Counted from the stretch's first letter, positions 1-5,822 are shown. The stretch: 6,253 bases of DNA from Candidatus Glassiibacteriota bacterium (GCA_016934095.1 JAFGTO010000589.1:1-6253), one strand, 5' to 3'. Notes: a model not told the origin generated them from the letters alone. Made by a program: numbers and translations.

Positions 1-405
1 GCGCTGCATTTCCAGGTGCCGCGCTGCATGGCCCTGGTCAATGATCCGGAGAACGAGGAAATCTTCCGGCGGCTGGGCGTAACCGCCTTCTCCACCACCG
101 GCATTCTGGCCTCGTTGATCGACCATCAGTCAAGCTGGGAAGAGATCACGACCCTGCTGCCGTTGGGAGGTGGAAAAGTGAATATTCTCGAACTGAAGCT
201 GGAAAAAGATGCTCCGGTTTGCGGCCAGACCCTTCAGCAAATCACACTGCCGCCGAACTCGCTGATCGCGGTTGTAATGCGCGACGGTGAAACCATAGTC
301 CCCAGGGGCGGCACAGTCCTTCAGGATGGTGACCGAATCATCCTGATCACCCTGCCCCAGACCCTCGGCGAATCCCTCGAAATCATCACCGGCGGAAAAA
401 GGTAA
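1..405 (+). CDS. trkA: TrkA/KtrA-type potassium uptake regulatory subunit, C-terminal part (5' end outside window)
   Basis: The reading frame is open from the first base and gives 134 visible residues, so the start lies upstream. The first 40 or so residues read as the second half of an RCK (TrkA-N) Rossmann domain: a VPRCMALVNDPENEEIF stretch followed by RRLGV is the usual strand-helix pattern before the domain end. From about residue 59 the sequence matches a TrkA-C domain (ILELKLEKDAPVCGQTL, then a GDRIILIT strand near the C-terminus), the small beta-rich ligand-binding fold. In this family the protein forms a cytoplasmic ring that binds nucleotides (NAD(H), ATP/ADP) and gates the membrane subunit. 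The next gene is that membrane subunit, 7 bases away, which supports the assignment. Whether the full protein has one RCK unit (KtrA-like, about 220 residues) or two (E. coli TrkA-like, about 450) cannot be seen. Confidence 0.88.
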   Translation, partial: ALHFQVPRCMALVNDPENEEIFRRLGVTAFSTTGILASLIDHQSSWEEITTLLPLGGGKVNILELKLEKDAPVCGQTLQQITLPPNSLIAVVMRDGETIVPRGGTVLQDGDRIILITLPQTLGESLEIITGGKR

Positions 406-412
406 GGCCAGA

Positions 413-1897
413 ATGCCACAAGGCACGATCATACGCCTGCACTACCGGAGTATCCTGTCCAGTACCGGCCTGATTGTCAGCCTGGCCGGGGGAATCATGC
501 TGATACCGCTTCTATGTGTGCCGTTTTATCCCGGTGAAGGGAAAGTTGTATCAGCGTTCCTGATACCTGCCGCCTTGCAGGTTGTCATTGGTCTTGCCGC
601 CTGGCGCTGGTTCGGCAGAGGCTCCGCTCCTCGGGTCCCCCTTAGCTTCAAGGATGCCGGGGTGATTGTCTTGTTAAGCTGGATCGTGGTTTGCCTGTTC
701 TCGGCCTGGCCTTTCCAGACCGCCGCTGGATTTGATTTTACCCGCGCCCTGTTCGAGTCAGTCAGCGGGTGGACCACCACCGGCCTGTCCGTGACCGATG
801 TGACCAAGGTGGGACCTGCGCTTCTCCTCTGGCGCAGCACCATGCAGCTTGCGGGCGGCGCGGGACTGGCGATTATCATGCTCTCGGCGATAACGGGATT
901 CTCCCTGTCCGCGATTTCCTCCGCCGAGGGGCGGAGCGAGCAGCTTGCGCCACATGTAAGACGCTCGGCCAAGCTCGTATTGATAATTTACGCGGGTTAC
1001 GTGTCAGTCGGAGTAATCGCCTACAAGCTTGCCGGTATGAACGTTTTCGACGCGGTCAATCACGCTTTCGCCGCCTTGTCCACTGGAGGATTTTCCACCC
1101 GCCCGGAAAGCATCGGCTACTGGGATTCGACTGCCATCGAGGCGGTAACTTTGCCGCTGATGATTTTAGGCAACATGAGCTTTATCACCGGCTGGCTGTT
1201 AATCCGGGGCAAGCTGATCTATGTGGCGCGTAACGCCGAAGTGCGACTGATGGCGATATTGCTTCCGCTTTCGGCCGGGCTGGTATTGATTTTCACCTCT
1301 GCCGGCCTGTATTCGACTCTGGCCAAGAGTGTTCGTGTGGCCCTGTTCGAAACCATGACCGCCCTGACCACCACCGGTTTTTCCACCGTGAGTTACAGCA
1401 ACTGGAACGGGTTCGGTTGGTTCATATTGATCGTTCTGATGCTGGTTGGCGGCGGCACCTGCTCCACGGCTGGAGGTATCAAGCAGTACAGGATATACAC
1501 ACTGCTCAAAGCACTGGTTTGGGAAATCAGGAACCAATTCCTGCCGCGCAGGGCGGTGGTGGAAAACTACGTCTGGTCCGGTGAGCAAAAAGTTTATTTT
1601 GGCAGCGACTCAATCCAGCGTATCAGCCTGTTTATTGTCCTTTACCTTGCCACCTACCTGGTTGGAGTTGGAATACTAACCGCCCATGGCTATTCGCTGC
1701 AGGAATCATTGTTCGAGTATGCGTCGGCTGTCGGAACTGTGGGGCTTTCTGTGGGAGTAACCTCCTACACTGCGCCGGGTGTGGTGCTCTGGGCCGAAAC
1801 ATTCGGCATGTTTTTGGGTCGGCTGGAATTCATGGTCGTTTTCGTGAGCCTGGTAAAAGTGGTGAAAGACCTGCCTGCCTTGTTTTCTTCAAAATAG
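413..1897 (+). CDS. trkH: TrkH/KtrB-family potassium transporter, membrane subunit
   Basis: This 494-residue protein, close to the usual TrkH length, is strongly hydrophobic throughout. It shows the four pore-loop repeats of the superfamily of K+ transporters: TTTGLS (residues 121-126), STGGFS (223-228), TTTGFS (319-324) and GTVGLS (441-446). Each carries the selectivity-filter glycine (G124, G226, G322, G444). The GGGTCSTAGGIK segment (346-357) is the third-repeat M2 gate loop typical of TrkH/KtrB, and the LGRLEF near the C-terminus is also a family signature. It moves K+ (possibly with Na+ or H+ coupling) across the inner membrane under control of the TrkA-type ring. Start choice: the ATG at 413 follows an AAGG at 404-407 that overlaps the TAA stop of the upstream gene, so the two are probably translationally coupled. 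TrkH and KtrB cannot be told apart with confidence here. Confidence 0.95.
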   Translation: MPQGTIIRLHYRSILSSTGLIVSLAGGIMLIPLLCVPFYPGEGKVVSAFLIPAALQVVIGLAAWRWFGRGSAPRVPLSFKDAGVIVLLSWIVVCLFSAWPFQTAAGFDFTRALFESVSGWTTTGLSVTDVTKVGPALLLWRSTMQLAGGAGLAIIMLSAITGFSLSAISSAEGRSEQLAPHVRRSAKLVLIIYAGYVSVGVIAYKLAGMNVFDAVNHAFAALSTGGFSTRPESIGYWDSTAIEAVTLPLMILGNMSFITGWLLIRGKLIYVARNAEVRLMAILLPLSAGLVLIFTSAGLYSTLAKSVRVALFETMTALTTTGFSTVSYSNWNGFGWFILIVLMLVGGGTCSTAGGIKQYRIYTLLKALVWEIRNQFLPRRAVVENYVWSGEQKVYFGSDSIQRISLFIVLYLATYLVGVGILTAHGYSLQESLFEYASAVGTVGLSVGVTSYTAPGVVLWAETFGMFLGRLEFMVVFVSLVKVVKDLPALFSSK

Positions 1898-2066
1898 GTA
1901 TGATCTGATAATGTGCGAGGCCTCTCGGCCTTTCCCCAGGAAATCGCTATAACACAGGTGAAGGCAAATAAAAACTGACAAAGAAAAGACATTGATCACC
2001 AGTCCTTATCGTTAACCAAATTCGCAAATCCTTATCGCATGCGGCGGAAACAATGAGACTTGATCT
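1898..2066. other. Gene-free intergenic stretch after trkH
   Basis: No convincing reading frame with a ribosome binding site or family motif is present on either strand. The only internal pattern is a 9-base direct repeat, TCCTTATCG, at 2003-2011 and 2029-2037 (26-base period), plus an 8-base palindrome CGCATGCG beside the second copy. Both are short enough to be chance. The stretch is probably the 3' untranslated tail of the trk transcript, ending at the hairpin that starts at 2067. Confidence 0.5.
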
Positions 2067-2107
2067 CGTGCGCGCCTGCCTAATAGGCAGGCGCGCATGC
2101 TAATTTT
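2067..2107 (+). terminator. Probable intrinsic terminator of the trkA-trkH operon
   Basis: There is an inverted repeat centred on base 2083. Arms 2067-2082 and 2084-2099 pair along their whole length, with one G-U pair at 2068/2098; allowing for a real loop (TAATA at 2081-2085), the stem is 14 bp and very G+C-rich. It is followed on the + strand by TAATTTT (2101-2107), a modest T-tract. The other side of the hairpin lacks a T-tract, so the orientation is +. The stem sits 170 bases beyond the trkH stop, which is further than usual. It could instead end an unrecognised small transcript or act as a protein-binding palindrome. Confidence 0.6.
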
Positions 2108-2174
2108 GTAACTACAATTTTTCGGGGTGTTACTCTATTCCTTGGGGATAAATCGCGGACAGAAAGTGAAACTT

Positions 2175-2217
2175 AAAACCAAAAAGAAGGGGTCTGCGAA
2201 TTCTCGCAAACCCTTTC
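2175..2217 (-). terminator. Intrinsic terminator downstream of tRNA-Val
   Basis: Read on the - strand, arms at 2217-2204 and 2199-2186 form a 14-position stem with one A-C mismatch and one U-G pair around a 4-base loop. This is followed at once by TTTTT (complement of 2181-2185), then GG and TTTT. The stem begins only 7 bases after the tRNA CCA end. It has the classic stem plus U-tract form and fits as the end of the tRNA transcript. The + strand side lacks a T-tract. Confidence 0.8.
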
Positions 2218-2224
2218 ATATCAA

Positions 2225-2302
2225 TGGTGGGCGCTACTGGATTCGAACCAGTGGCCTCCTGCTTGTAAGGCAGGCGCTCTATACCAGCTGAGCTAAGCGC
2301 CC
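2225..2302 (-). tRNA. tRNA-Val, anticodon UAC, CCA encoded
   Basis: The - strand folds as a full cloverleaf. The acceptor stem GGGCGCT pairs with AGCGCCC; the D-stem is GCTC/GAGC; the anticodon stem is CCTGC/GCAGG around the loop CTTACAA; the variable loop is AGGCC; the T-stem ACTGG/CCAGT closes the loop TTCGAAT. The middle of the anticodon loop gives TAC, which reads GUA and so assigns valine. The discriminator base is A, and the CCA tail is encoded at 2227-2225. The gene begins 13 bases after the stop codon of the small membrane protein gene on the same strand and is followed 7 bases later by a terminator. A promoter of its own is not clear, so co-transcription with the upstream gene and processing by RNases is likely (inference). 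Confidence 0.97.
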
Positions 2303-2303
2303 C

Positions 2304-2320
2304 TTTAGCTTTTTGCTAAA
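2304..2320 (-). other. Short perfect hairpin between membrane-protein gene and tRNA-Val
   Basis: On the - strand the 17 bases read TTTAGC, AAAAA, GCTAAA: a perfect 6-bp stem with a five-A loop. The stem includes the TAG stop codon (2318-2316) of the upstream gene and ends one base before the tRNA acceptor stem. It has no useful T-tract after it, so it is unlikely to be a terminator. Its place suggests a processing or spacer element that separates the mRNA from the tRNA 5' end. The stem is short and A/T-rich, so it may be only weakly stable. Confidence 0.4.
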
Positions 2321-2549
2321 TGATTATGGCCAGCGGCACCAGGATGCAGTAGCCCAGCACCAGGGCCACCGGAGCCACTGTTACCGAGCCCATGCCCAGG
2401 GCGATGTGCCCCCCGATGATAACCAGCAGGGAAACCAGGAAAAGCAGCAGGTTTTCCTGGCTGAAAGATTTGATCAGGCCCTGGGTGTCTTCCAGGGTGG
2501 GCTGTATCCCTTTCCTGCGGGCCGTGCCTTTCTCTTTGGGTTTTGCCAT
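2316..2549 (-). CDS. Small two-helix membrane protein, function unknown (DUF3098-like)
   Basis: The gene encodes 77 residues. The first 30 are polar and lysine/arginine-rich (MAKPKEKGTARRKG), then come two hydrophobic segments at about 33-52 and 56-77, joined by a tight GMGS turn. By the positive-inside rule the basic N-terminus should be cytoplasmic, giving a helical hairpin with both ends inside. The second segment, with its VTVAPVALVLGYCILVP run, resembles short membrane proteins of the DUF3098 type known from Bacteroidetes and relatives; this is from memory and not certain. The ribosome binding site is weak (GAGAGAA about 6 bases before ATG), but no better start is in frame. The coding case rests on the sharp polar/hydrophobic division and the clean stop just before tRNA-Val. 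A possible promoter lies at 2636-2661. No function can be assigned. Confidence 0.72.
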   Translation of the reverse strand: MAKPKEKGTARRKGIQPTLEDTQGLIKSFSQENLLLFLVSLLVIIGGHIALGMGSVTVAPVALVLGYCILVPLAIII

Positions 2550-2635
2550 ATCGGTTCTCTCGCATTGCCTGGCTCGGCCGGTCTTGCCCGGCGGGATCCG
2601 GGTCTTCCGACGGCCTGTTCCAGGGTGAAGACTAA

Positions 2636-2661
2636 TTTATACTGTCCCGTGGTACAGTCAA
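2636..2661 (-). promoter_or_regulatory. Candidate promoter with overlapping inverted repeat, for the small membrane protein and tRNA-Val
   Basis: The - strand has TTGACT at 2661-2656 (five of six to the sigma-70 -35 box) and TATAAA at 2641-2636. The distance between these is 14 bases, too short for a standard promoter. Shifting the -10 to TAAATT (2639-2634) gives a 16-base spacer but only a four of six match. An inverted repeat ACTGT-N8-ACAGT (2641-2658) fills the spacer, as an operator might. This is the most A/T-rich stretch in an otherwise G+C-rich gap, and it is correctly placed about 90 bases before the start codon. If the organism uses a different promoter consensus, this call fails. 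Confidence 0.3.
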
Positions 2662-2680
2662 GTGCCCTGTCCCGGGGCGA

Positions 2681-2717
2681 GCCCGGGCGGCGGGAAGGCA
2701 GCCGACCCCCGCCGGGC
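2681..2717 (-). other. G+C-rich hairpin region after the IMP cyclohydrolase gene
   Basis: Shortly after the stop codon at 2724-2726, the - strand can pair GCCC+GGCGGG (2717-2708) with CCCGCC...GGGC (2694-2681), with a 4-base bulge on one side. A second possible hairpin, CCCGGG-N5-CCCGGG, lies across 2671-2687. No T-tract follows either, so these are not canonical intrinsic terminators. They may still slow polymerase or protect the 3' end of the purine transcript, or simply reflect high G+C. Confidence 0.3.
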
Positions 2718-2723
2718 TGCGGG

Positions 2724-3326
2724 CTAGAGGCTCACTTTTTTCAGGTACTCGGTAATGGCCCGGTCGTAGCTGCTGGTTCTGGCGAAGACAGCCCGGGCCA
2801 GGTCCAGGCGGGTGGCCAGGTCTATACTGCCGTCGTTGCTCTCAAGCTGCTCGATTACGGTCCGGTACTGGTCCGGCGAGGTGACCACCGCCACTGCGTG
2901 GAAGTTCTTGGCCGCGCTGCGCAGCATGGTGGGCCCGCCGATGTCTATTTGCTCGACAGCCTCCTGGAGGCTGACATTTTCATCGGCCACGGTGCTCTCG
3001 AAAGGGTAGAGGTTCACCACCACCATGTCGATCAGCTCGATCCCGAGCCCGGCGCACTGGGCCAGGTGTTCTTCCAGGTCCCTGCGGGCCAGCAGCGCGG
3101 CATGTATACGCGGATGCAGGGTCTTGACCCGGCCGTCCAGGATCTCGGGATGCCCGGTGAACTGGTCCACGCTGCGGATCTCGATGCCGCAGGCCTCCAG
3201 GTGGCGGGCGGTGCCGCCGGTGGAGAGGATCTCGACGCCGCAGGCGCGCAGGGTGCGGGCCAGGCTGTCCACGCCGCTTTTGTCGTATACGCTGATCAGT
3301 GCCCGTTTGATCTTTATCAGGTCCAT
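2724..3326 (-). CDS. purH: IMP cyclohydrolase (PurH N-terminal domain only, no AICAR transformylase domain)
   Basis: This is a 200-residue protein that aligns end to end with the N-terminal cyclohydrolase (MGS-like) domain of bifunctional PurH. Visible motifs are SVYDKSG (12-18), STGGTA (35-40), PEILDGRVKTLHP (60-72), VVVNLYPF (102-109) and IDIGGPTMLRSAAKN (127-141). The residues matching those implicated in catalysis in animal ATIC (Lys, Tyr, Asp, Lys) are kept as K68, Y107, D128 and K140. The enzyme closes FAICAR to IMP, the last step of purine ring synthesis, in the cytoplasm. Full PurH is about 510-530 residues; here a clean TAG follows at the domain boundary, and the 174 bases before the next gene are too short to hold the missing transformylase. 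AGGG lies 7 bases before the ATG. It follows purN by 52 bases, matching the common purN-purH order. It is probably a genuine single-function enzyme. Confidence 0.93.
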   Translation of the reverse strand: MDLIKIKRALISVYDKSGVDSLARTLRACGVEILSTGGTARHLEACGIEIRSVDQFTGHPEILDGRVKTLHPRIHAALLARRDLEEHLAQCAGLGIELIDMVVVNLYPFESTVADENVSLQEAVEQIDIGGPTMLRSAAKNFHAVAVVTSPDQYRTVIEQLESNDGSIDLATRLDLARAVFARTSSYDRAITEYLKKVSL

Positions 3327-3378
3327 GCTTTTTCCCTGAAGGTAATAAGGTTGCCGATAAGCTTTTTTCCCGTAAGGA

Positions 3379-4026
3379 TCAGGTCTTGTCCGGGGAGTTG
3401 ACCCGGGCTATCCCATCTGCTACTTCCACCCGGCCTGCGGCGATCAGCTCGACCACCTCGGGCAGCAGCCTGTGCTCTTCCACCAGCACCCGCTCCGCCA
3501 GGCTCTCCGGGGTGTCCGTGTGAAAGACAGGCACAGTACGCTGGGCGATGATCGGGCCGTGGTCGAAGAGCTCATCGACAAAGTGCACGGTACACCCGGA
3601 GATTTTCACCCCGGCCGCCAGCACCGCCTCATGCACCTTGCGGCCGTACATTCCCTTGCCGCCGAACCCCGGCAGCAGGGCCGGGTGTATGTTGATTATC
3701 CTGTTCCTGTATTTGACAATCAGCTCGGCCGGGATCATTTTCAGGTAGCCGGCCAGCACGATCAGCCCGATGCTGTGTGCGCGGCAGAGCTCGATCAGCC
3801 GTCTGCCGAAAGCCGAGCTGCTCTCGTAATGCCCGGGGTCGATCACTTCCGTACGGATACCGGCCTTATGTGCCCGCTCGAGCGCGCCGACACCCGGACG
3901 GTCGGAGACCACCAGCACCACCTCCGCCGCTGCGGACGGGTCTTCCCGGCTGGGGAAACGGTCCAGCAGCTGCTGCAGGTTGGTCCCCCCGCCGCTGGCC
4001 ATGACCGCGACTTTAAGCTGTGCCAT
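3379..4026 (-). CDS. purN: Phosphoribosylglycinamide formyltransferase (GAR transformylase)
   Basis: The gene encodes 215 residues, the normal PurN size. It transfers a formyl group from 10-formyltetrahydrofolate to GAR, the third step of purine synthesis, in the cytoplasm. The N-terminal phosphate-binding loop is MASGGGTNLQ (9-18). The catalytic trio is present: N112 and H114 in NIHPALLP, and D155 in the HFVDELFDHGPII segment (148-160), matching N106, H108 and D144 of the E. coli enzyme. The GMYGRKVHEAVL stretch (125-136) is a common PurN variant. The ATG at 4026 has no strong Shine-Dalgarno (only a GATAAGACAAG context), but the N-terminal strand KVAVMASGGG fits the family start well. It lies 38 bases after the oxidoreductase stop and 52 bases before the cyclohydrolase gene, so the two purine genes form an operon, possibly with readthrough from upstream. 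Confidence 0.96.
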   Translation of the reverse strand: MAQLKVAVMASGGGTNLQQLLDRFPSREDPSAAAEVVLVVSDRPGVGALERAHKAGIRTEVIDPGHYESSSAFGRRLIELCRAHSIGLIVLAGYLKMIPAELIVKYRNRIINIHPALLPGFGGKGMYGRKVHEAVLAAGVKISGCTVHFVDELFDHGPIIAQRTVPVFHTDTPESLAERVLVEEHRLLPEVVELIAAGRVEVADGIARVNSPDKT

Positions 4027-4064
4027 CTTGTCTTATCCCGGAAACCGGCTCGCAGTGCACCTGG

Positions 4065-5741
4065 TCAAGCCTGCTCTGTCGTGCCGTACATCACTTTTTC
4101 GTATTCATTTTCCAGGTCGGTGGTAACTTTCTGGCTCACCGGGTCCCAGCGGGTGCGGGTCCCCTTGAGCAGGCTCATGGTAGCCATGTGGGCTGTTATC
4201 GCTTCCTGGAACCCGTCATCTATGTCGCACATCGTCCCGGGGTCGTTGTCCCGGATGTGGTCGAACCAGTTCTTGTGGTGCAGGTAGGTAGTGCTGATAA
4301 TCCTGCCTCCGCGGTAAGTGTAGAGCAGTCCCTTGGCCACGGTCCAGCGGGAAGTGGCCGAAGTGATCGCCTCGATCCCTTTGCCTGCCACGTTGCGGTA
4401 GGAGACCATCGGCTCATCGGTATTGACTTTCCCGTTCTTGATCAGCTCTTTATACAGTTTGCTCTCTACGTCGGCAAAAACATCCACCCCATGGGTCACG
4501 TCCATGGTGGCTTCATCGCCGAAATAGATCTGTCCTCTGCCGAACTCATTGGCCAGGGTGGCATTGTAGACCACGGTCAGGTCCCTGTCCGGCCATTCAT
4601 AAGTAACCTGGAACAGGTCCGGCACCTCGCGCCGGCAGATAGGTACATCGGGTCTGAGCTGGGCTCCGGCGGGAAGAGGATAGGTATCGGAGTTGATCGG
4701 CTCCCCCTCGGCAGTCATCCAGGTCTGGAACTCCTTGAAATAATAGATTCCTCCGGAAGACACGCAGGTGGCCGGGATGCCGAGGTTCATCACCATGTTG
4801 ATTACATCCAGCTCGTGGGTCAGCAGGTCTCCGGAGAGCCCGGTGCCGTAGTCCCAGTAGCAGCGCCAGCGGAAGAACCGGTTGGGGTCGTAAGGCCGGT
4901 CCGGAAAGGGGGTCAGCGACTGGTACTGCTTCCAGTCGAGGTTGCGCGGGCCGGAGGGCGCATCGATCGGGCCGTGCTCTTTGGGGACGTTATAGCACCA
5001 GGCACCGGAGGGAGTGTTGCGGTTGGTGAAAGACTGGATCAGGTTGACATGACCCAGGTAGCCTTTTTCAACGACCTCCATGGCCGAGTCGTAGCGGTTG
5101 GAATTGCGGTTCTGGTGGCCGAGCTGGAAAATGATCCCGGCTTTTTTGACCGCATCGCGCAGGGCGAAAGCTTCCTCGATGGAGCGGGTCATGCACTTTT
5201 CGACATAGATATGCTTGCCGGCCTCAGCGGCGGCAATGGCAATCGGCGCATGGGCGTTGTCGCTGGTGGCGATCACCACTGCATCCACATCGGCCTGGTC
5301 CAGCAGCTCCTGGTAATTCCGGTAGATTTTAGCCCTGCCCCTGGAGTTTTTCATGGCCCGCTCCAGATTGGGCTCGTAAAGGTCGCAGACCGCGGTGCAT
5401 TCGAGGTTCAGGTCCTCGGTGCCCTCGAGGCCCTGAGGGGTCTCCTCGTCCTCAGGCCAGAAACCGCAGTTGTACATGTGGCTGTTCCCGCGGCCTCCGA
5501 GGCCGATAAAACCGACCTTGATCCTGTCATTGGCACTGGCCTTCCTTACGTAGTTGCGCTTCAGGATATTCGGGTTGCTGCCGCTCTTTCCTTTGCCCAG
5601 GCTGAAAATCTCCTCGCGGGCGGCCTTGTCGTGCACTTGCTTTTTATGCACGGAATATGCAAAGGCCCCGACTATCGGGGTGGTGGCGGCCGCTTTAAGG
5701 AACTCCCGGCGGCCTAAGCCTTTTTTCTTATCTTCCGACAT
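4065..5741 (-). CDS. Tat-exported Gfo/Idh/MocA-family oxidoreductase
   Basis: This protein has 558 residues. It opens with a twin-arginine signal: GRREFLK (10-16), a weakly hydrophobic stretch to about residue 30, and a possible AFA cut site at 26-28, so it should be exported folded to the periplasm. After a linker or arm (about 34-72) comes the NAD(P)-binding Rossmann domain with GFIGLGGRG (77-85; G80, G82, G85) and AVVIATSDNAHAP (154-166). The family EKP motif appears as EKC (181-183) with the lysine kept. The C-terminal domain has GHQNRNSNRYDSA (208-220) and THELD (308-312), which holds the histidine usually near the active site. At 558 residues it is longer than plain family members (330-400), as in many exported ones from PVC/FCB-type bacteria. 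The substrate is probably a sugar, sugar alcohol or derivative, but cannot be named. A strong AAGGAG (5754-5749) 7 bases before the ATG fixes the start. Confidence 0.9.
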   Translation of the reverse strand: MSEDKKKGLGRREFLKAAATTPIVGAFAYSVHKKQVHDKAAREEIFSLGKGKSGSNPNILKRNYVRKASANDRIKVGFIGLGGRGNSHMYNCGFWPEDEETPQGLEGTEDLNLECTAVCDLYEPNLERAMKNSRGRAKIYRNYQELLDQADVDAVVIATSDNAHAPIAIAAAEAGKHIYVEKCMTRSIEEAFALRDAVKKAGIIFQLGHQNRNSNRYDSAMEVVEKGYLGHVNLIQSFTNRNTPSGAWCYNVPKEHGPIDAPSGPRNLDWKQYQSLTPFPDRPYDPNRFFRWRCYWDYGTGLSGDLLTHELDVINMVMNLGIPATCVSSGGIYYFKEFQTWMTAEGEPINSDTYPLPAGAQLRPDVPICRREVPDLFQVTYEWPDRDLTVVYNATLANEFGRGQIYFGDEATMDVTHGVDVFADVESKLYKELIKNGKVNTDEPMVSYRNVAGKGIEAITSATSRWTVAKGLLYTYRGGRIISTTYLHHKNWFDHIRDNDPGTMCDIDDGFQEAITAHMATMSLLKGTRTRWDPVSQKVTTDLENEYEKVMYGTTEQA

Positions 5742-5822
5742 TTCTCTTCTCCTTATCGGGGGTGGAGCGCCTGGTTCCAGACCCCGTTCAAGACTTAATA
5801 CTCAGGGTTATTTTGCAGCTAG
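5742..5822 (-). other. Intergenic gap between DoxX-like gene and oxidoreductase gene
   Basis: These 81 bases carry the oxidoreductase ribosome binding site (AAGGAG at 5754-5749). I see no convincing promoter pair: TATTAA occurs on the - strand but has no -35 at the right distance. There is no hairpin plus T-tract after the DoxX-like stop, so the two genes are probably transcribed together. Confidence 0.45.

Noticed and set aside
1765..1992. A 75-codon - strand frame overlapping the trkH 3' end.
   Set aside because: Most of it is antisense to trkH; no motif, and a leader-like start alone is not enough support.
2003..2037. Two copies of TCCTTATCG, 26 bases apart, as a possible regulator site or the start of a repeat array.
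   Set aside because: There are only two short copies and no third one at the same period, so no array or CRISPR can be supported.
2305..2565. An 86-codon - strand frame overlapping the small membrane protein gene.
   Set aside because: Its product is an Arg/Gly/His/Pro-rich low-complexity string without hydrophobic segments, and it runs into the tRNA-proximal hairpin; the neighbouring frame gives a clear two-helix protein.
2316..2723. Possibility that the missing AICAR transformylase domain of PurH is present but frameshifted.
   Set aside because: The stretch is too short for about 300 residues, and none of its frames shows transformylase motifs such as RYGENPHQ or KHxNPCG.
2313..3401. A 362-codon open frame on the + strand across the cyclohydrolase gene and the small membrane protein gene.
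   Set aside because: It runs antisense to an unmistakable PurH domain and has no recognisable motif or ribosome binding site.
4020..5717. A 565-codon open frame on the + strand opposite the oxidoreductase gene.
   Set aside because: It is the antisense of a G+C-rich gene. Its translation has no family motif, is rich in Val, Gly and His as reverse frames often are, and the - strand frame has a Tat signal, Rossmann motif and ribosome binding site.
5771..5780. CTGGTTCCAG as a palindromic operator before the oxidoreductase gene.
   Set aside because: The arms are only 4 bp with a TT centre, so chance is a sufficient explanation.
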